A stretch of 64,000 nucleotides of DNA from Taudactylus pleione (taxonomy: Eukaryota; Chordata; Amphibia; Anura; Myobatrachidae). The notes under the pieces are model-generated. The model had not been told where the DNA came from, searched no databases, and saw only the letters and a program-made list of their open reading frames with translations. The stretch lies in NCBI GenBank assembly GCA_031769625.1, contig JAUIMM010000737.1, forward strand, positions 1,401,501-1,465,500, read 5' to 3'. The number at the start of each line of letters is the position of its first letter. The stretch's first letter is position 1. A program made the position numbers and the translations under genes. Shown piece by piece: positions 13,606 through 27,448 of this stretch.

Positions 13606-16569
13606 CCTCCCTATAACAAGCTCCTATTACTGATAGGTTGTCTGACACTAGAACTCCTAGCTCTGTCCCCTCCTCCCTATAACATGCTCCTATTACTGAT
13701 AGGCTGTCTGACACTAGCACTCCTAGCTCTGTCCCCTCCTCCCTATAACAAGCTCCTATTACTGAGAGGCCGTCTGACACTAGAACTCCTAGCTCTGTCC
13801 CCTCCTCCCTATAACAAGCTCCTGTTACTGATAGGTTGTCTGACACTAGAACATCTAGCTCAGTCCCCTCCTCCCTATAACAAGCTCCTATTACTGAGAG
13901 GCCGTCTGACACTAGAACTCCTAGCTCTGTCCCCTCCTCCCTATAACAAGCTCCTATTACTGAGAGGCCGTCTAACACTAGAACTCCTAGCTCAGTCCCC
14001 TCCTCCCTATAACAAGCTCCTGTTACTGATAGGTTGTCTGACACTAGAACTCCTAGCTCAGTCCCCTCCTCCCTATAACAAGCTCCTATTACTGATAGGC
14101 TGTCTGACACTAGCACTCCTAGCTCAGTCCCCTCCTCCCTATAACATGCTCCTATTACTGAGAGGCTGTCTGACACTAGCACTCCTAGCTCTGTCCCCTC
14201 CTCCCTATAACAAGCTCCTATTACTGAGAGGCTGTCTGACACTAGCACTCCTAGCTCTGTCCCCTCCTCCCTATAACATGCTCCTATTACTGAGAGGCTG
14301 TCTGACACTAGCACTCCTAGCTCAGTCCTCTCCTCCCTATAACAAGCTCCTATTACTGATAGGCTGTCTGACACTAGCACTCCTAGCTCTGTCCCCTCCT
14401 CCCTATAACAAGCTCCTATTACTGATAGGATGTCTGACACTAGCACTCCTAGCTCAGTTCCCTCCTCCCTATAACAAGCTCCTATTACTGATAGGATGTC
14501 TGACACTAGCACTCCTAGCTCTGTCCCCTCCTCCCTATAACAAGCTCCTATTACTGATAGGCTGTCTGACACTAGCACTCCTAGCTCAGTCCCCTCCTCC
14601 CTATAACAAGCTCATATTACTGATAGGATGTCTGACACTAGAACTCCTAGCTCAGTCCCCTCCTCCCTATAACAAGCTCCTATTACTGATAGGCTGTCTG
14701 ACACTAGCACTCCTAGCTCTGTCCCCTCCTCCCTATAACAAGCTCCTATTACTGATAGGATGTCTGACACTAGCACTCCTAGCTCAGTCCGCTCCTCCCT
14801 ATAACAAGCTCCTGTTACTGAGAGGCCGTCTGACACTAGCACTCCTAGCTCAGTCCCCTCCTCCCTATAACAAGCTCCTATTACTGAGAGGCTGTCTGAC
14901 ACTAGCACTCCTAGCTCAGTCCCCTCCTCCCTATAACAAGCTCCTGTTACTGATAGGTTGTCTGACACTAGAACTCCTAGCTCAGTCCCCTCCTCCCTAT
15001 AACAAGCTCCTATTACTGAGAGGCTGTCTGACACTAGCACTCCTAGCTATGTCCCCTCCTCCCTATAACATGCTCCTATTACTGAGAGGCTGTCTGACAC
15101 TAGCACTCCTAGCTCAGTCCCCTCCTCCCTATAACAAGCTCCTGTTACTGATAGGTTGTCTGACACTAGAACTCCTAGCTCAGTCCCCTCCTCCCTATAA
15201 CAAGCTCCTATTACTGAGAGGCTGTCTGACACTAGCACTCCTAGCTCAGTCCCCTCCTCCCTATAACAAGCTCCTATTACTGATAGGCTGTCTGACACTA
15301 GCACTCCTAGCTCAGTCCCCTCCTCCCTATAACATGCTCCTATTACTGATAGGATGTCTGACACTAGCACTCCTAGCTCAGTCCCCTCCTCCCTATAACA
15401 AGCTCCTATTACTGAGAGGCCGTCTGACACTAGCACTCCTAGCTCTGTCCCCTCCTCCCTATAACAAGCTCCTATTACTGATAGGCTGTCTGACACTAGC
15501 ACTCCTAGCTCTGTCCCCTCCTCCCTATAACAAGCTCCTATTACTGATAGGCTGTCTGACACTAGCACTCCTAGCTCTGTCCCCTCCTCCCTATAACAAG
15601 CTCCTATTACTGATAGGCTGTCTAACACTAGCACTCCTAGCTCAGTCCCCTTCTCCCTATAACAAGCTCCTATTACTGATAGGATGTCTGACACTAGCAC
15701 TCCTAGCTCTGTCCCCTCCTCCCTATAACATGCTCCTATTACTGAGAGGCCGTCTGACACTAGCACTCCTAGCTCAGTCCCCTCCTCCCTATAACAAGCT
15801 CCTATTACTGATAGGCTGTCTGACACTAGCACTCCTAGGTCAGTCCTTTCCTCCCTATAACAAGCTCCTATTACTGATAGGCTGTCTGACACTAGAACTC
15901 CTAGCTCTGTCCCCTCCTCCCTATAACATGCTCCTATTACTGAGAGGCCGTCTGACACTAGCACTCCTAGCTCAGTCCCCTCCTCCCTATAACAAGCTCC
16001 TATTACTGATAGGCTGTCTGACACTAGCACTCCTAGCTCTGTCCCCTCCTCCCTATAACAAGCTCCTATTACTGATAGGCTGTCTGACACTAGAACTCCT
16101 AGCTCTGTCCCCTCCTCCCTATAACATGCTCCTATTACTGAGAGGCCGTCTGACACTAGCACTCCTAGCTCAGTCCCCTCCTCCCTATAACAAGCTCCTA
16201 TTACTGATAGGATGTCTGACACTAGCACTCCTAGCTTTGTCCCCTTCTCCGTATAACATGCTCCTATTACTGATAGGCTGTCTGACACTAGCACTCCTAG
16301 CTCTGTCCCCTCCTCCCTATAACATGCTCCTATTACTGAGAGGCTGTCTGACACTAGCACTCCTAGCTCAGTCCCCTCCTCCCTATAACATGCTCCTATT
16401 ACTGAGAGGCTGTCTGACACTAGCACTCCTAGCTCTGTCCCCTCCTCCCTATAACATGCTCCTATTACTGAGAGGCTGTCTGACACTAGCACTCCTAGCT
16501 CAGTCCTTTCCTCCCTATAACAAGCTCCTATTACTGATAGGCTGTCTGACACTAGCACTCCTAGCTCTG

Positions 16570-17449
16570 TCCCCTCCTCCCTATAACAAGCTCCTATTAC
16601 TGATAGGATGTCTGACACTAGCACTCCTAGCTCAGTCCCCTCCTCCCTATAACAAGCTCCTATTATTGATAGGCTGTCTGACACTAGCACTCCTAGCTCT
16701 GTCCCCTCCTCCCTATAACAAGCTCCTATTACTGATAGGCTGTCTGACACTAGCACTCCTAGCTCTGTCCCCTCCTCCCTATAATAAGCTCCTATTACTG
16801 AGAGGTCGTCTGACACTAGCACTCCTAGCTCAGTCCCCTCCTCCCTATAACAAGCTCCTATTATTGATAGGTTGTCTGACACTAGCACTCCTAGCTCAGT
16901 CCCCTCCTCCCTATAACAAGCTCCTATTACTGAGAGGCTGTCTGACACTAGCACTCCTAGCTCTGTCCCCTCCTCCCTATAACAAGCTCATATTACTGAG
17001 AGGCCGTCTGACACTAGCACTCCTAGCTCTGTCCTCTCCTCCCTATAACAAGCTCCTATTACTGAGAGGCCGTCTGACACTAGCACTCCTAGCTCAGTCC
17101 TCTCCTCCCTATAACAAGCTCCTATTACTGATAGGATGTCTGACACTAGCACTCCTAGCTCTGTCCCCTCCTCCCTATAACAAGCTCCTATTACTGATAG
17201 GCTGTCTGACACTAGCACTCCTAGCTCTGTCCCCTCCTCCCTATAACAAGCTCCTATTACTGAGAGGCTGTGTGACACTAGCACTCCTAGCTCTGCCCCC
17301 TCCTCCCTATAACAAGCTCCTATTACTGAGAGGCTGTCTGACACTAGCACTCCTAGCTCAGTCCTCTCCTCCCTATAACAAGCTCCTATTACTGATAGGA
17401 TGTCTGACACTAGAACTCCTAGCTCAGTCCCCTCCTCCCTATAACAAGC
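16570..17449. repeat. Segment duplicated at 22,375-23,254 (offset 5,805 bp)
   Basis: This stretch of 66-bp monomers matches 22,375-23,254 at an offset of 5,805 bp. Rare shared variants fix the register. AGGTCGTC is at 16,804 and again near 22,609, and the monomer with AAGCTCATATT is at 16,984 and at 22,789. The copies diverge near 17,449/23,254. A further shared block with AACATACTCC lies at 17,905 and 24,040, but at offset 6,135, so five extra monomers separate the two matching blocks in the right-hand copy. Confidence 0.85.
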
Positions 17450-18230
17450 TACTATTACTGATGAGCTGTCTGACACTAGCACTCCTAGCTCAGTCCCCTC
17501 CTCCCTATAACAAGCTCCTATTACTGAGAGGCCGTCTGACACTAGCACTCCTAGCTCAGTCCCCTCCTCCCTATAACAAGCTCCTATTACTGAGAGGCCG
17601 TCTGACACTAGCACTCCTAGCTCTGTCCCCTCCTCCCTATAACAAGCTCCTATTACTGATAGGCTGTCTGACACTAGAACTCCTAGCTCTGTCCCCTCCT
17701 CCCTATAACATGCTCCTATTACTGATAGGCTGTCTGACACTAGCACTCCTAGCTCTGTCCCCTCCTCCCTATAACAAGCTCCTATTACTGAGAGGCCGTC
17801 TGACACTAGAACTCCTAGCTCTGTCCCCTCCTCCCTATAACAAGCTCCTATTACTGAGAGGCCGTCTGACACTAGCACTCCTAGCTCAGTCCCCTCCTCC
17901 CTATAACATACTCCTATTACTGAGAGGATGTCTGACACTAGCACTCCTAGCTCAGTCCCCTCCTCCCTATAACAAGCTCCTATTACTGAGAGGCCGTCTG
18001 ACACTAGCACTCCTAGCTCAGTCCCCTCCTCCCTATAACATGCTCCTATTACCGATAAGATGTCTGACACTAGCACTCCTAGCTCTGTCCCCTCCTCCCT
18101 ATAACATGCTCCTATTACTGATAGGATGTCTGACACTAGCACTCCTAGCTCAGTCCCCTCCTCCCTATAACAAGCTCCTATTACCGATAAGATGTCTGAC
18201 ACTAGCACTCCTAGCTCAGTCCCCTCCTCC

Positions 18231-20010
18231 TATAACATGCTCCTGTTACTGAGAGGCCGTCTGACACTAGCACTCCTAGCTCAGCCCCCTCCTCCCTATA
18301 ACAAGCTCCTATTACTGAGAGGCCGTCTGACACTAGCACTCCTAGCTCAGTCCCCTCCTCCCTATAACAAGCTCCTATTACTGATAGGATGTCTGACACT
18401 AGCACTCCTAGCTCTGTCCCCTTCTCCGTATAACATGCTCCTATTACTGAGAGGCCGTCTGACACTAGCACTCCTAGCTCAGTCCCCTCCTCCCTATAAC
18501 ATGCTCCTATTACTGAGAGGCTGTCTGACACTAGCACTCCTAGCTCAGTCCCCTCCTCCCTATAACAAGCTCCTATTACTGAGAGGCCGTCTGACACTAG
18601 CACTCCTAGCTCTGTCCCCTCCTCCCTATAACAAGCTCCTATTACTGATAGGCTGTCTGACACTAGAACTCCTAGCTCTGTCCCCTCCTCCCTATAACAT
18701 GCTCCTATTACTGATAGGCTGTCTGACACTAGCACTCCTAGCTCTGTCCCCTCCTCCCTATAACAAGCTCCTATTACTGAGAGGCCGTCTGACACTAGAA
18801 CTCCTAGCTCTGTCCCCTCCTCCCTATAACAAGCTCCTGTTACTGATAGGTTGTCTGACACTAGAACATCTAGCTCAGTCCCCTCCTCCCTATAACAAGC
18901 TCCTATTACTGAGAGGCCGTCTGACACTAGAACTCCTAGCTCTGTCCCCTCCTCCCTATAACAAGCTCCTATTACTGAGAGGCCGTCTGACACTAGAACT
19001 CCTAGCTCAGTCCCCTCCTCCCTATAACAAGCTCCTGATACTGATAGGTTGTTTGACACTAGAACTCCTAGCTCAGTCCCCTCCTCCCTATAACAAGCTC
19101 CTATTACTGATAGGCTGTCTGACACTAGCACTCCTAGCTCAGTCCCCTCCTCCTATAACATGCTCCTGTTACTGAGAGGCCGTCTGACACTAGCACTCCT
19201 AGCTCAGCCCCCTCCTCCCTATAACAAGCTCCTATTACTGAGAGGCCGTCTGACACTAGCACTCCTAGCTCAGTCCCCTCCTCCCTATAACAAGCTCCTA
19301 TTACTGATAGGATGTCTGACACTAGCACTCCTAGCTCTGTCCCCTTCTCCGTATAACATGCTCCTATTACTGAGAGGCCGTCTGACACTAGCACTCCTAG
19401 CTCAGTCCCCTCCTCCCTATAACATGCTCCTATTACTGAGAGGCTGTCTGACACTAGCACTCCTAGCTCAGTCCCCTCCTCCCTATAACAAGCTCCTATT
19501 ACTGAGAGGCCGTCTGACACTAGCACTCCTAGCTCTGTCCCCTCCTCCCTATAACAAGCTCCTATTACTGATAGGCTGTCTGACACTAGAACTCCTAGCT
19601 CTGTCCCCTCCTCCCTATAACATGCTCCTATTACTGATAGGCTGTCTGACACTAGCACTCCTAGCTCTGTCCCCTCCTCCCTATAACAAGCTCCTGTTAC
19701 TGATAGGTTGTCTGACACTAGAACATCTAGCTCAGTCCCCTCCTCCCTATAACAAGCTCCTATTACTGAGAGGCCGTCTGACACTAGAACTCCTAGCTCT
19801 GTCCCCTCCTCCCTATAACAAGCTCCTATTACTGAGAGGCCGTCTGACACTAGAACTCCTAGCTCAGTCCCCTCCTCCCTATAACAAGCTCCTGATACTG
19901 ATAGGTTGTCTGACACTAGAACTCCTAGCTCAGTCCCCTCCTCCCTATAACAAGCTCCTATTACTGATAGGCTGTCTGACACTAGCACTCCTAGCTCAGT
20001 CCCCTCCTCC
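18231..20010. repeat. 923-bp tandem duplication with a one-monomer loss in the second copy
   Basis: A distinctive 65-bp monomer lacks one C before TATAACATGC and is followed by CTCCTGTTACTG. It occurs near 18,231 and again 923 bp later near 19,154 (14 monomers less one base). The following monomers match in order between the copies, including GCCCCCTCCTCC, CTTCTCCGTATAAC, GAACATCTAG and CTCCTGATACTG. The second copy lacks one GAGAGGCCGT...GAACTCC monomer that the first copy has at about 18,770-18,835. The second copy therefore arose by duplication and later lost a single unit, or the first gained one. Confidence 0.88.
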
Positions 20011-20028
20011 CTATAACATGCTCCTATT

Positions 20029-22534
20029 ACTGAGAGGCTGTCTGACACTAGCACTCCTAGCTCTGTCCCCTCCTCCCTATAACAAGCTCCTATTACTGAT
20101 AGGCTGTCTGACACTAGCACTCCTAGCTCAGTCCCCTCCTCCCTATAACATGCTCCTATTACTGAGAGGCCGTCTGACACTAGCACTCCTAGCTCTGTCC
20201 CCTCCTCCCTATAACAAGCTCCTATTACTGAGAGGCTGTCTGACACTAGCACTCCTAGCTCTGTCCCCTCCTCCCTATAACATGCTCCTATTACTGAGAG
20301 GCTGTCTGACACTAGCACTCCTAGCTCAGTCCTCTCCTCCCTATAACAAGCTCCTATTACTGATAGGCTGTCTGACACTAGCACTCCTAGCTCAGTCCCC
20401 TCCTCCCTATAACATGCTCCTATTACTGATAGGATGTCTGACACTAGCACTCCTAGCTCAGTCCCCTCCTCCCTATAACAAGCTCCTATTACTGATAGGA
20501 TGTCTGACACTAGCACTCCTAGCTCTGTCCCCTCCTCCCTATAACAAGCTCCTATTACTGATAGGCTGTCTGACACTAGCACTCCTAGCTCAGTCCCCTC
20601 CTCCCTATAACAAGCTCCTATTACTGATAGGATGTCTGACACTAGAACTCCTAGCTCAGTCCCCTCCTCCCTATAACATGCTCCTATTACTGATAGGCTG
20701 TCTGACACTAGCACTCCTAGCTCTGACCCCTCCTCCCTATAACAAGCTCCTATTACTGATAGGATGTCTGACACTAGCACTCCTAGCTCAGTCCTCTCCT
20801 CCCTATAACAAGCTCCTGTTACTGAGAGGCCGTCTGACACTAGCACTCCTAGCTCAGTCCCCTCCTCCCTATAACAAGCTCCTATTACTGATAGGCTGTC
20901 TGACACTAGCACTCCTAGCTCTGTCCCCTCCTCCCTATAACATGCTATTATTACTGAGAGGCTGTCTGACACTAGCACTCCTAGCTCAGTCCCCTCCTCC
21001 CTATAACAAGCTCCTGTTACTGATAGGTTGTCTGACACTAGAACTCCTAGCTCAGTCCCCTCCTCCCTATAACAAGCTCCTATTACTGAGAGGCTGTCTG
21101 ACACTAGCACTCCTAGCTCAGTCCCCTCCTCCCTATAACAAGCTCCTATTACTGATAGGCTGTCTGACACTAGCACTCCTAGCTCAGTCCCCTCCTCCCT
21201 ATAACATGCTCCTATTACTGATAGGATGTCTGACACTAGCACTCCTAGCTCAGTCCCCTCCTCCCTATAACAAGCTCCTATTACTGAGAGGCCGTCTGAC
21301 ACTAGCACTCCTAGCTCAGTCCCCTCCTCCCTATAACAAGCTCCTATTACTGAGAGGCTGTCTGACACTAGCACTCCTAGCTCAGTCCCCTCCTCCCTAT
21401 AACAAGCTCCAATTACTGAGAGGCTGTCTGACACTAGCACTCCTAGCTCTGTCCCCTCCTCCCTATAACATGCTTCTATTACTGATAGGCTGTCTGACAC
21501 TAGCACTCCTAGCTCTGTCCCCTCCTCCCTATAACAAGCTCCTATTACTGAGAGGCTGTCTGACACTAGCACTCCTAGCTCTGTCCCCTCCTCCCTATAA
21601 CAAGCTCCTATTACTGATAGGCTGTCTGACACTAGCACTCCTAGCTCTGTCCCCTCCTCCCTATAACAAGCTCCTATTACTGATAGGCTGTCTAACACTA
21701 GCACTCCTAGCTCAGTCCCCTTCTCCCTATAACAAGCTCCTATTACTGATAGGATGTCTGACACTAGCACTCCTAGCTCTGTCCCCTCCTCCCTATAACA
21801 TGCTCCTATTACTGAGAGGCCGTCTGACACTAGCACTCCTAGCTCAGTCCCCTCCTCCCTATAACAAGCTCCTATTACTGATAGGATGTCTGACACTAGC
21901 ACTCCTAGCTCTGTCCCCTTCTCCGTATAACATGCTCCTATTACTGATAGGCTGTCTGACACTAGCACTCCTAGCTCTGTCCCCTCCTCCCTATAACATG
22001 CTCCTATTACTGAGAGGCTGTCTGACACTAGCACTCCTAGCTCTACCCCTCCTCCCTATAACAAGCTCCTATTACTGATAGGCTGTCTGACACTAGCACT
22101 CCTAGCTCTGTCCCCTCCTCCCTATAACATGCTCCTATTACTGAGAGGCTGTCTGACACTAGCACTCCTAGCTCAGTCCTTTCCTCCCTATAACAAGCTC
22201 CTATTACTGAGAGGCTGTCTGACACTAGCACTCCTAGCTCTGTCCCCTCCTCCCTATAACAAGCTCCTATTATTGATAGGCTGTCTGACACTAGCACTCC
22301 TAGCTCTGTCCCCTCCTCCCTATAACAAGCTCCTATTACTGATAGGATGTCTGACACTAGCACTCCTAGCTCAGTCCCCTCCTCCCTATAACAAGCTCCT
22401 ATTACTGATAGGATGTCTGACACTAGCACTCCTAGCTCAGTCCCCTCCTCCCTATAACAAGCTCCTATTACTGATAGGCTGTCTGACACTAGCACTCCTA
22501 GCTCTGTCCCCTCCTCCCTATAACAAGCTCCTAT
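20029..22534. repeat. Displaced copy of 8,285-10,790 (offset 11,744 bp)
   Basis: About 2.5 kb here matches 8,285-10,790 monomer for monomer at an offset of 11,744 bp. The TCTACCCC marker monomer at 10,298 recurs at 22,042. The CTCTGACCCC, CATGCTATTATTAC and AAGCTCCAATTAC monomers occur in the same order. The two copies are not adjacent: about 9 kb of differently ordered monomers lies between them. The copies diverge shortly after 22,534, where this copy continues with a GATAGG monomer and the other with GAGAGGCCGT. Confidence 0.88.
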
Positions 22535-25468
22535 TACTGATAGGCTGTCTGACACTAGCACTCCTAGCTCTGTCCCCTCCTCCCTATAACAAGCTCCTAT
22601 TACTGAGAGGTCGTCTGACAATAGCACTCCTAGCTCAGTCCCCTCCTCCCTATAACAAGCTCCTATTATTGATAGGTTGTCTGACACTAGCACTCCTAGC
22701 TCAGTCCCCTCCTCCCTATAACAAGCTCCTATTACTGAGAGGCTGTCTGACACTAGCACTCCTAGCTCTGTCCCCTCCTCCCTATAACAAGCTCATATTA
22801 CTGAGAGGCCGTCTGACACTAGCACTCCTAGCTCTGTCCTCTCCTCCCTATAACAAGCTCCTATTACTGAGAGGCCGTCTGACACTAGCACTCCTGGCTC
22901 AGTCCTCTCCTCCCTATAACAAGCTCCTATTACTGATAGGATGTCTGACACTAGCACTCCTAGCTCTGTCCCCTCCTCCCTATAACAAGCTCCTATTACT
23001 GATAGGCTGTCTGACACTAGCACTCCTAGCTCTGTCCCCTCCTCCCTATAACAAGCTCCTATTACTGAGAGACTGTCTGACACTAGCACTCCTAGCTCTG
23101 CCCCCTCCTCCCTATAACAAGCTCCTATTACTGAGAGGCTGTCTGACACTAGCACTCCTAGCTCAGTCCTCTCCTCCCTATAACAAGCTCCTATTACTGA
23201 TAGGATGTCTGACACTAGAACTCCTAGCTCAGTCCCCTCCTCCCTATAACAAGCTCCTATTACTGAGAGGCTGTCTGACACTAGCACTCCTAGCTCTGCC
23301 CCCTCCTCCCTATAACAAGCTCCTATTACTGAGAGGCTGTCTGACACTAGCACTCCTAGCTCTGTCCCCTCCTCCCTATAACAAGCTCCTATTACTGAGA
23401 GGCTGTCTGACACTAGAACTCCTAGCTCTGTCCCCTCCTCCCTATAACATGCTCCTATTACTGATAGGCTGTCTGACACTAGCACTCCTAGCTCTGTCCC
23501 CTCCTCCCTATAACAAGCTCCTATTACTGAGAGGCCGTCTGACACTAGAACTCCTAGCTCTGTCCCCTCCTCCCTATAACAAGCTCCTATTACTGAGAGG
23601 CCGTCTGACACTAGAACTCCTAGCTCAGTCCCCTCCTCCCTATAACATGCTCCTATTACTGATAGGCTGTCTTACACTAGCACTCCTAGCTCTGTCCCCT
23701 CCTCCCTATAACAAGCTCCTATTACTGAGAGGCCGCCTGACACTAGAACTCCTAGCTCAGTCCCCTCCTCCCTATAACAAGCTCCTATTACTGAGAGGCC
23801 GTCTGACACTAGAACTCCTAGCTCAGTCCCCTCCTCCCTATAACAAGCTCCTGTTACTGATAGGTTGTCTGACACTAGAACTCCTAGCTCAGTCCCCTCC
23901 TCCCTATAACAAGCTCCTATTACTGAGAGGCCGTCTGACACTAGCACTCCTAGCTCTGTCCCCTCCTCCCTATAACAAGCTCATATTACTGAGAGGCCGT
24001 CTGACACTAGCACTCCTAGCTCAGTCCCCTCCTCCCTATAACATACTCCTATTACTGAGAGGATGTCTGACACTAGCACTCCTAGCTCAGTCCCCTCCTC
24101 CCTATAACAAGCTCCTATTACTGAGAGGCCGTCTGACACTAGCACTCCTAGCTCAGTCCCCTCCTCCCTATAACATGCTCCTATTACCGAAAAGATGTCT
24201 GACACTAGCACTCCTAGCTCTGTCCCCTCCTCCATATAACAAGCTCCTATTACTGAGAGGCCGTCTGACACTAGCACTCCTAGCTCAGTCCCCTCCTCCC
24301 TATAACATGCTCCTATTACTGATAGGATGTCTGACACTAGCACTCCTAGCTCAGTCCCCTCCTCCCTATAACAAGCTCCTATTACCGATAAGATGTCTGA
24401 CACTAGCACTCCTAGCTCAGTCCCCTCCTCCCTATAACATGCTCCTGTTACTGAGAGGCCGTCTGACACTAGCACTCCTAGCTCAGCCCCCTCCTCCCTA
24501 TAACAAGCTCCTATTACTGAGAGGCCGTCTGACACTAGCACTCCTAGCTCTGTCCCCTTCTCCCTATAACAAGCTCCTATTACTGAGAGGCCGTCTGACA
24601 CTAGCACTCCTAGCTCTGTCCCCTTCTCCGTATAACATGCTCCTATTACTGAGAGGCCGTCTGACACTAGCACTCCTAGCTCAGTCCCCTCCTCCCTATA
24701 ACAAGCTCCTATTACTGAGAGGCCGTCTGACACTAGCACTCCTAGCTCTGTCCCCTTCTCCGTATAACATGCTCCTATTACTGAGAGGCTGTCTGACACT
24801 AGCACTCCTAGCTCAGTCCCCTCCTCCCTATAACAAGCTCCTATTACTGAGAGGCCGTCTGACACTAGCACTCCTAGCTCAGTCCCCTCCTCCCTATAAC
24901 AAGCTCCTATTACTGAGAGGCCGTCTGACACTAGCACTCCTAGCTCTGTCCCCTCCTCCCTATAACAAGCTCCTATTACTGATAGGCTGTCTGACACTAG
25001 AACTCCTAGCTCTGTCCCCTCCTCCCTATGACATGCTCCTATTACTGATAGGCTGTCTGACACTAGCACTCCTAGCTCTGTCCCCTCCTCCCTATAACAA
25101 GCTCCTATTACTGAGAGGCCGTCTGACACTAGAACTCCTAGCTCTGTCCCCTCCTCCCTATAACAAGCTCCTGTTACTGATAGGTTGTCTGACACTAGAA
25201 CTCCAAGCTCTGTCCCCTCCTCCCTATAACAAGCTCCTATTACTGAGAGGCCGTCTGACACTAGAACTCCTAGCTCTGTCCCCTCCTCCCTATAACAAGC
25301 TCCTATTACTGAGAGGCCGTCTGACACTAGAACTCCTAGCTCAGTCCCCTCCTCCCTATAACAAGCTCCTATTACTGAGAGGCTGTCTGACACTAGCACT
25401 CCTAGCTCAGTCCCCTCCTCCCTATAACATGCTCCTATTACTGAGAGGCTGTCTGACACTATCACTCC

Positions 25469-26045
25469 TAGCTCTGTCCCCTCCCTATAACAAGCTCCTA
25501 TTACTGAGAGGCTGTCTGACACTAGCACTCCTAGCTCTGTCCCCTGCTCCCTATAACATGCTCCTATTACTGAGAGGCCGTCTGACACTAGCACTCCTAG
25601 CTCAGTCCTCTCCTCCCTATAACAAGCTCCTATTACTGATAGGCTGTCTGACACTAGCACTCCTAGCTCTGTCCCCTCCTCCCTATAACAAGCTCCTATT
25701 ACTGATAGGCTGTCTGACACTAGCACTCCTAGCTCAGTCCCCTCCTCCCTATAACAAGCTCCTATTACTGATAGGATGTCTGACACTAGCACTCCTAGCT
25801 CAGTCCCCTCCTCCCTATAACAAGCTCCTATTACTGATAGGATGTCTGACACTAGAACTCCTAGCTCAGTCCCCTCCTCCCTATAACAAGCTCCTATTAC
25901 TGATAGGCTGTCTGACACTAGCACTCCTAGCTCTGACCCCTCCTCCCTATAACAAGCTCCTATTACTGAGAGGCTGTCTGACACTAGCACTCCTAGCTCA
26001 GTCCTCTCCTCCCTATAACAAGCTCCTGTTACTGAAGGCCGTCTG
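25469..26045. repeat. Irregular-length monomers in array 1 (63 and 65 bp)
   Basis: Two rare indels lie close together. Near 25,478-25,488 three bases (CCT) are missing from the pyrimidine tract, which reads gtcccctccctataac and gives a 63-bp unit. At 26,031-26,040 ACTGAAGGCC replaces ACTGAGAGGCC, giving a 65-bp unit that shifts the open frame. Neither change is seen elsewhere in the array, so neither was spread by amplification. They sit close to the place where the variant content of the array changes. Confidence 0.9.
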
Positions 26046-26689
26046 ACACTAGCACTCCTAGCTCTGTCCCCTCCTCCCTATAACAAGCTCCTATTACTGA
26101 TAGGCTGTCTGACACTAGCACTCCTAGCTCAGTCCCCTCCTCCCTATAACAAGCTCCTATTACTGATAGGATGTCTGACACTAGAACTCCTAGCTCAGTC
26201 CCCTCCTCCCTATAACAAGCTCCTATTACTGATAGGCTGTCTGACACTAGCACTCCTAGCTCTGACCCCTCCTCCCTATAACAAGCTCCTATTACTGATA
26301 GGATGTCTGACACTAGCACTCCTAGCTCAGTCCCCTCCTCCCTATAACAAGCTCCTATTACTGATAGGCTGTCTGACACTAGCACTCCTAGCTCTGACCC
26401 CTCCTCCCTATAACAAGCTCCTATTACTGATAGGATGTCTGACACTAGAACTCCTAGCTCAGTCCCCTCCTCCCTATAACAAGCTCCTATTACTGATAGG
26501 CCGTCTGACACTAGCACTCCTAGCTCAGTCCCCTCCTCCCTATAACAAGCTCCTGTTACTGATAGGCTGTCTGACACTAGAACTCCTAGCTCAGTCCCCT
26601 CCTCCCTATAACAAGCTCCTATTACTGAGAGGCTGTCTGACACTAGCACTCCTAGCTCAGTCCCCTCCTCCCTATAACATGCTCCTATT

Positions 26690-27085
26690 ACTGGTAGGCT
26701 GTCTGACACTAGCACTCCTAGCTCTGTCCCCTCCTCCCTATAACATGCTCCTATTACTGAGAGGCCGTCTGACACTAACACTCCGAGCTCTGTCCCCTCC
26801 TCCCTATAACATGCTCCTATTACTTATAGGCTGTCTGACACTAGCACTCCTAGCTCTGTCCCCTCCTCCCTATAACAAGCTCCTATTACTGATAGGCTGT
26901 CTGACACTAGCACTCCTAGCTCTGTCCCCTCCTCCCTATAACATGCTCCTATTACTGATAGGCTGTCTGACACTAGCACTCCTAGCTCTGTCCCCTCCTC
27001 CGTATAACATGCTCCTATTACTGAGAGGCCGTCTGACACTAACACTCCGAGCTCTGTCCCCTCCTCCCTATAACATGCTCCTATT
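26690..27085. repeat. 264-bp (four-monomer) tandem duplication
   Basis: Two adjacent rare variants, CTAACACTCCGAGC and TTACTTATAGGC, occur together near 26,775-26,830 and again 264 bp later near 27,039-27,094. No other monomer that I read carries them. The spacing is exactly four 66-bp units, so this is a recent short duplication. One copy differs by CTCCGTATAAC in place of CTCCCTATAAC near 26,998. Confidence 0.88.
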
Positions 27086-27448
27086 ACTTATAGGCTGTCT
27101 GACACTAGCACTCCTAGCTCTGTCCCCTCCTCCCTATAACAAGCTCCTATTACTGATAGGCTGTCTGACACTAGCACTCCTAGCTCTGTCCCCTCCTCCC
27201 TATAACAAACTCCTATTACTGATAGGCTGTCTAACACTAGCACTCCTAGCTCAGTCCCCTTCTCCCTATAACAAGCTCCTATTACTGATAGGATGTCTGA
27301 CACTAGCACTCCTAGCTCTGTCCCCTTCTCCCTATAACAAGCTCCTATTACTGATAGGATGTCTGACACTAGCACTCCTAGCTCAGTCCCCTTCTCCCTA
27401 TAACAAGCTCCTATTACTGAGAGGCTGTCTGACACTAGCACTCCTAGC

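Noticed and set aside
13684..18252. Plus-strand open frame of about 1,522 codons, and similar long plus-strand frames at 1,478-4,594, 4,645-7,497, 10,385-13,237, 22,129-26,046 and 29,647-32,697, as genes for a Leu-rich/PPPY repeat protein
   Set aside because: They are the 66-bp satellite read in its one stop-free plus frame. Starts come from the AAG/ATG dimorphism in the monomer and ends from 1-bp-deleted monomers. Most differences between units change the residue radically, and there is no promoter, unique domain or terminal sequence.
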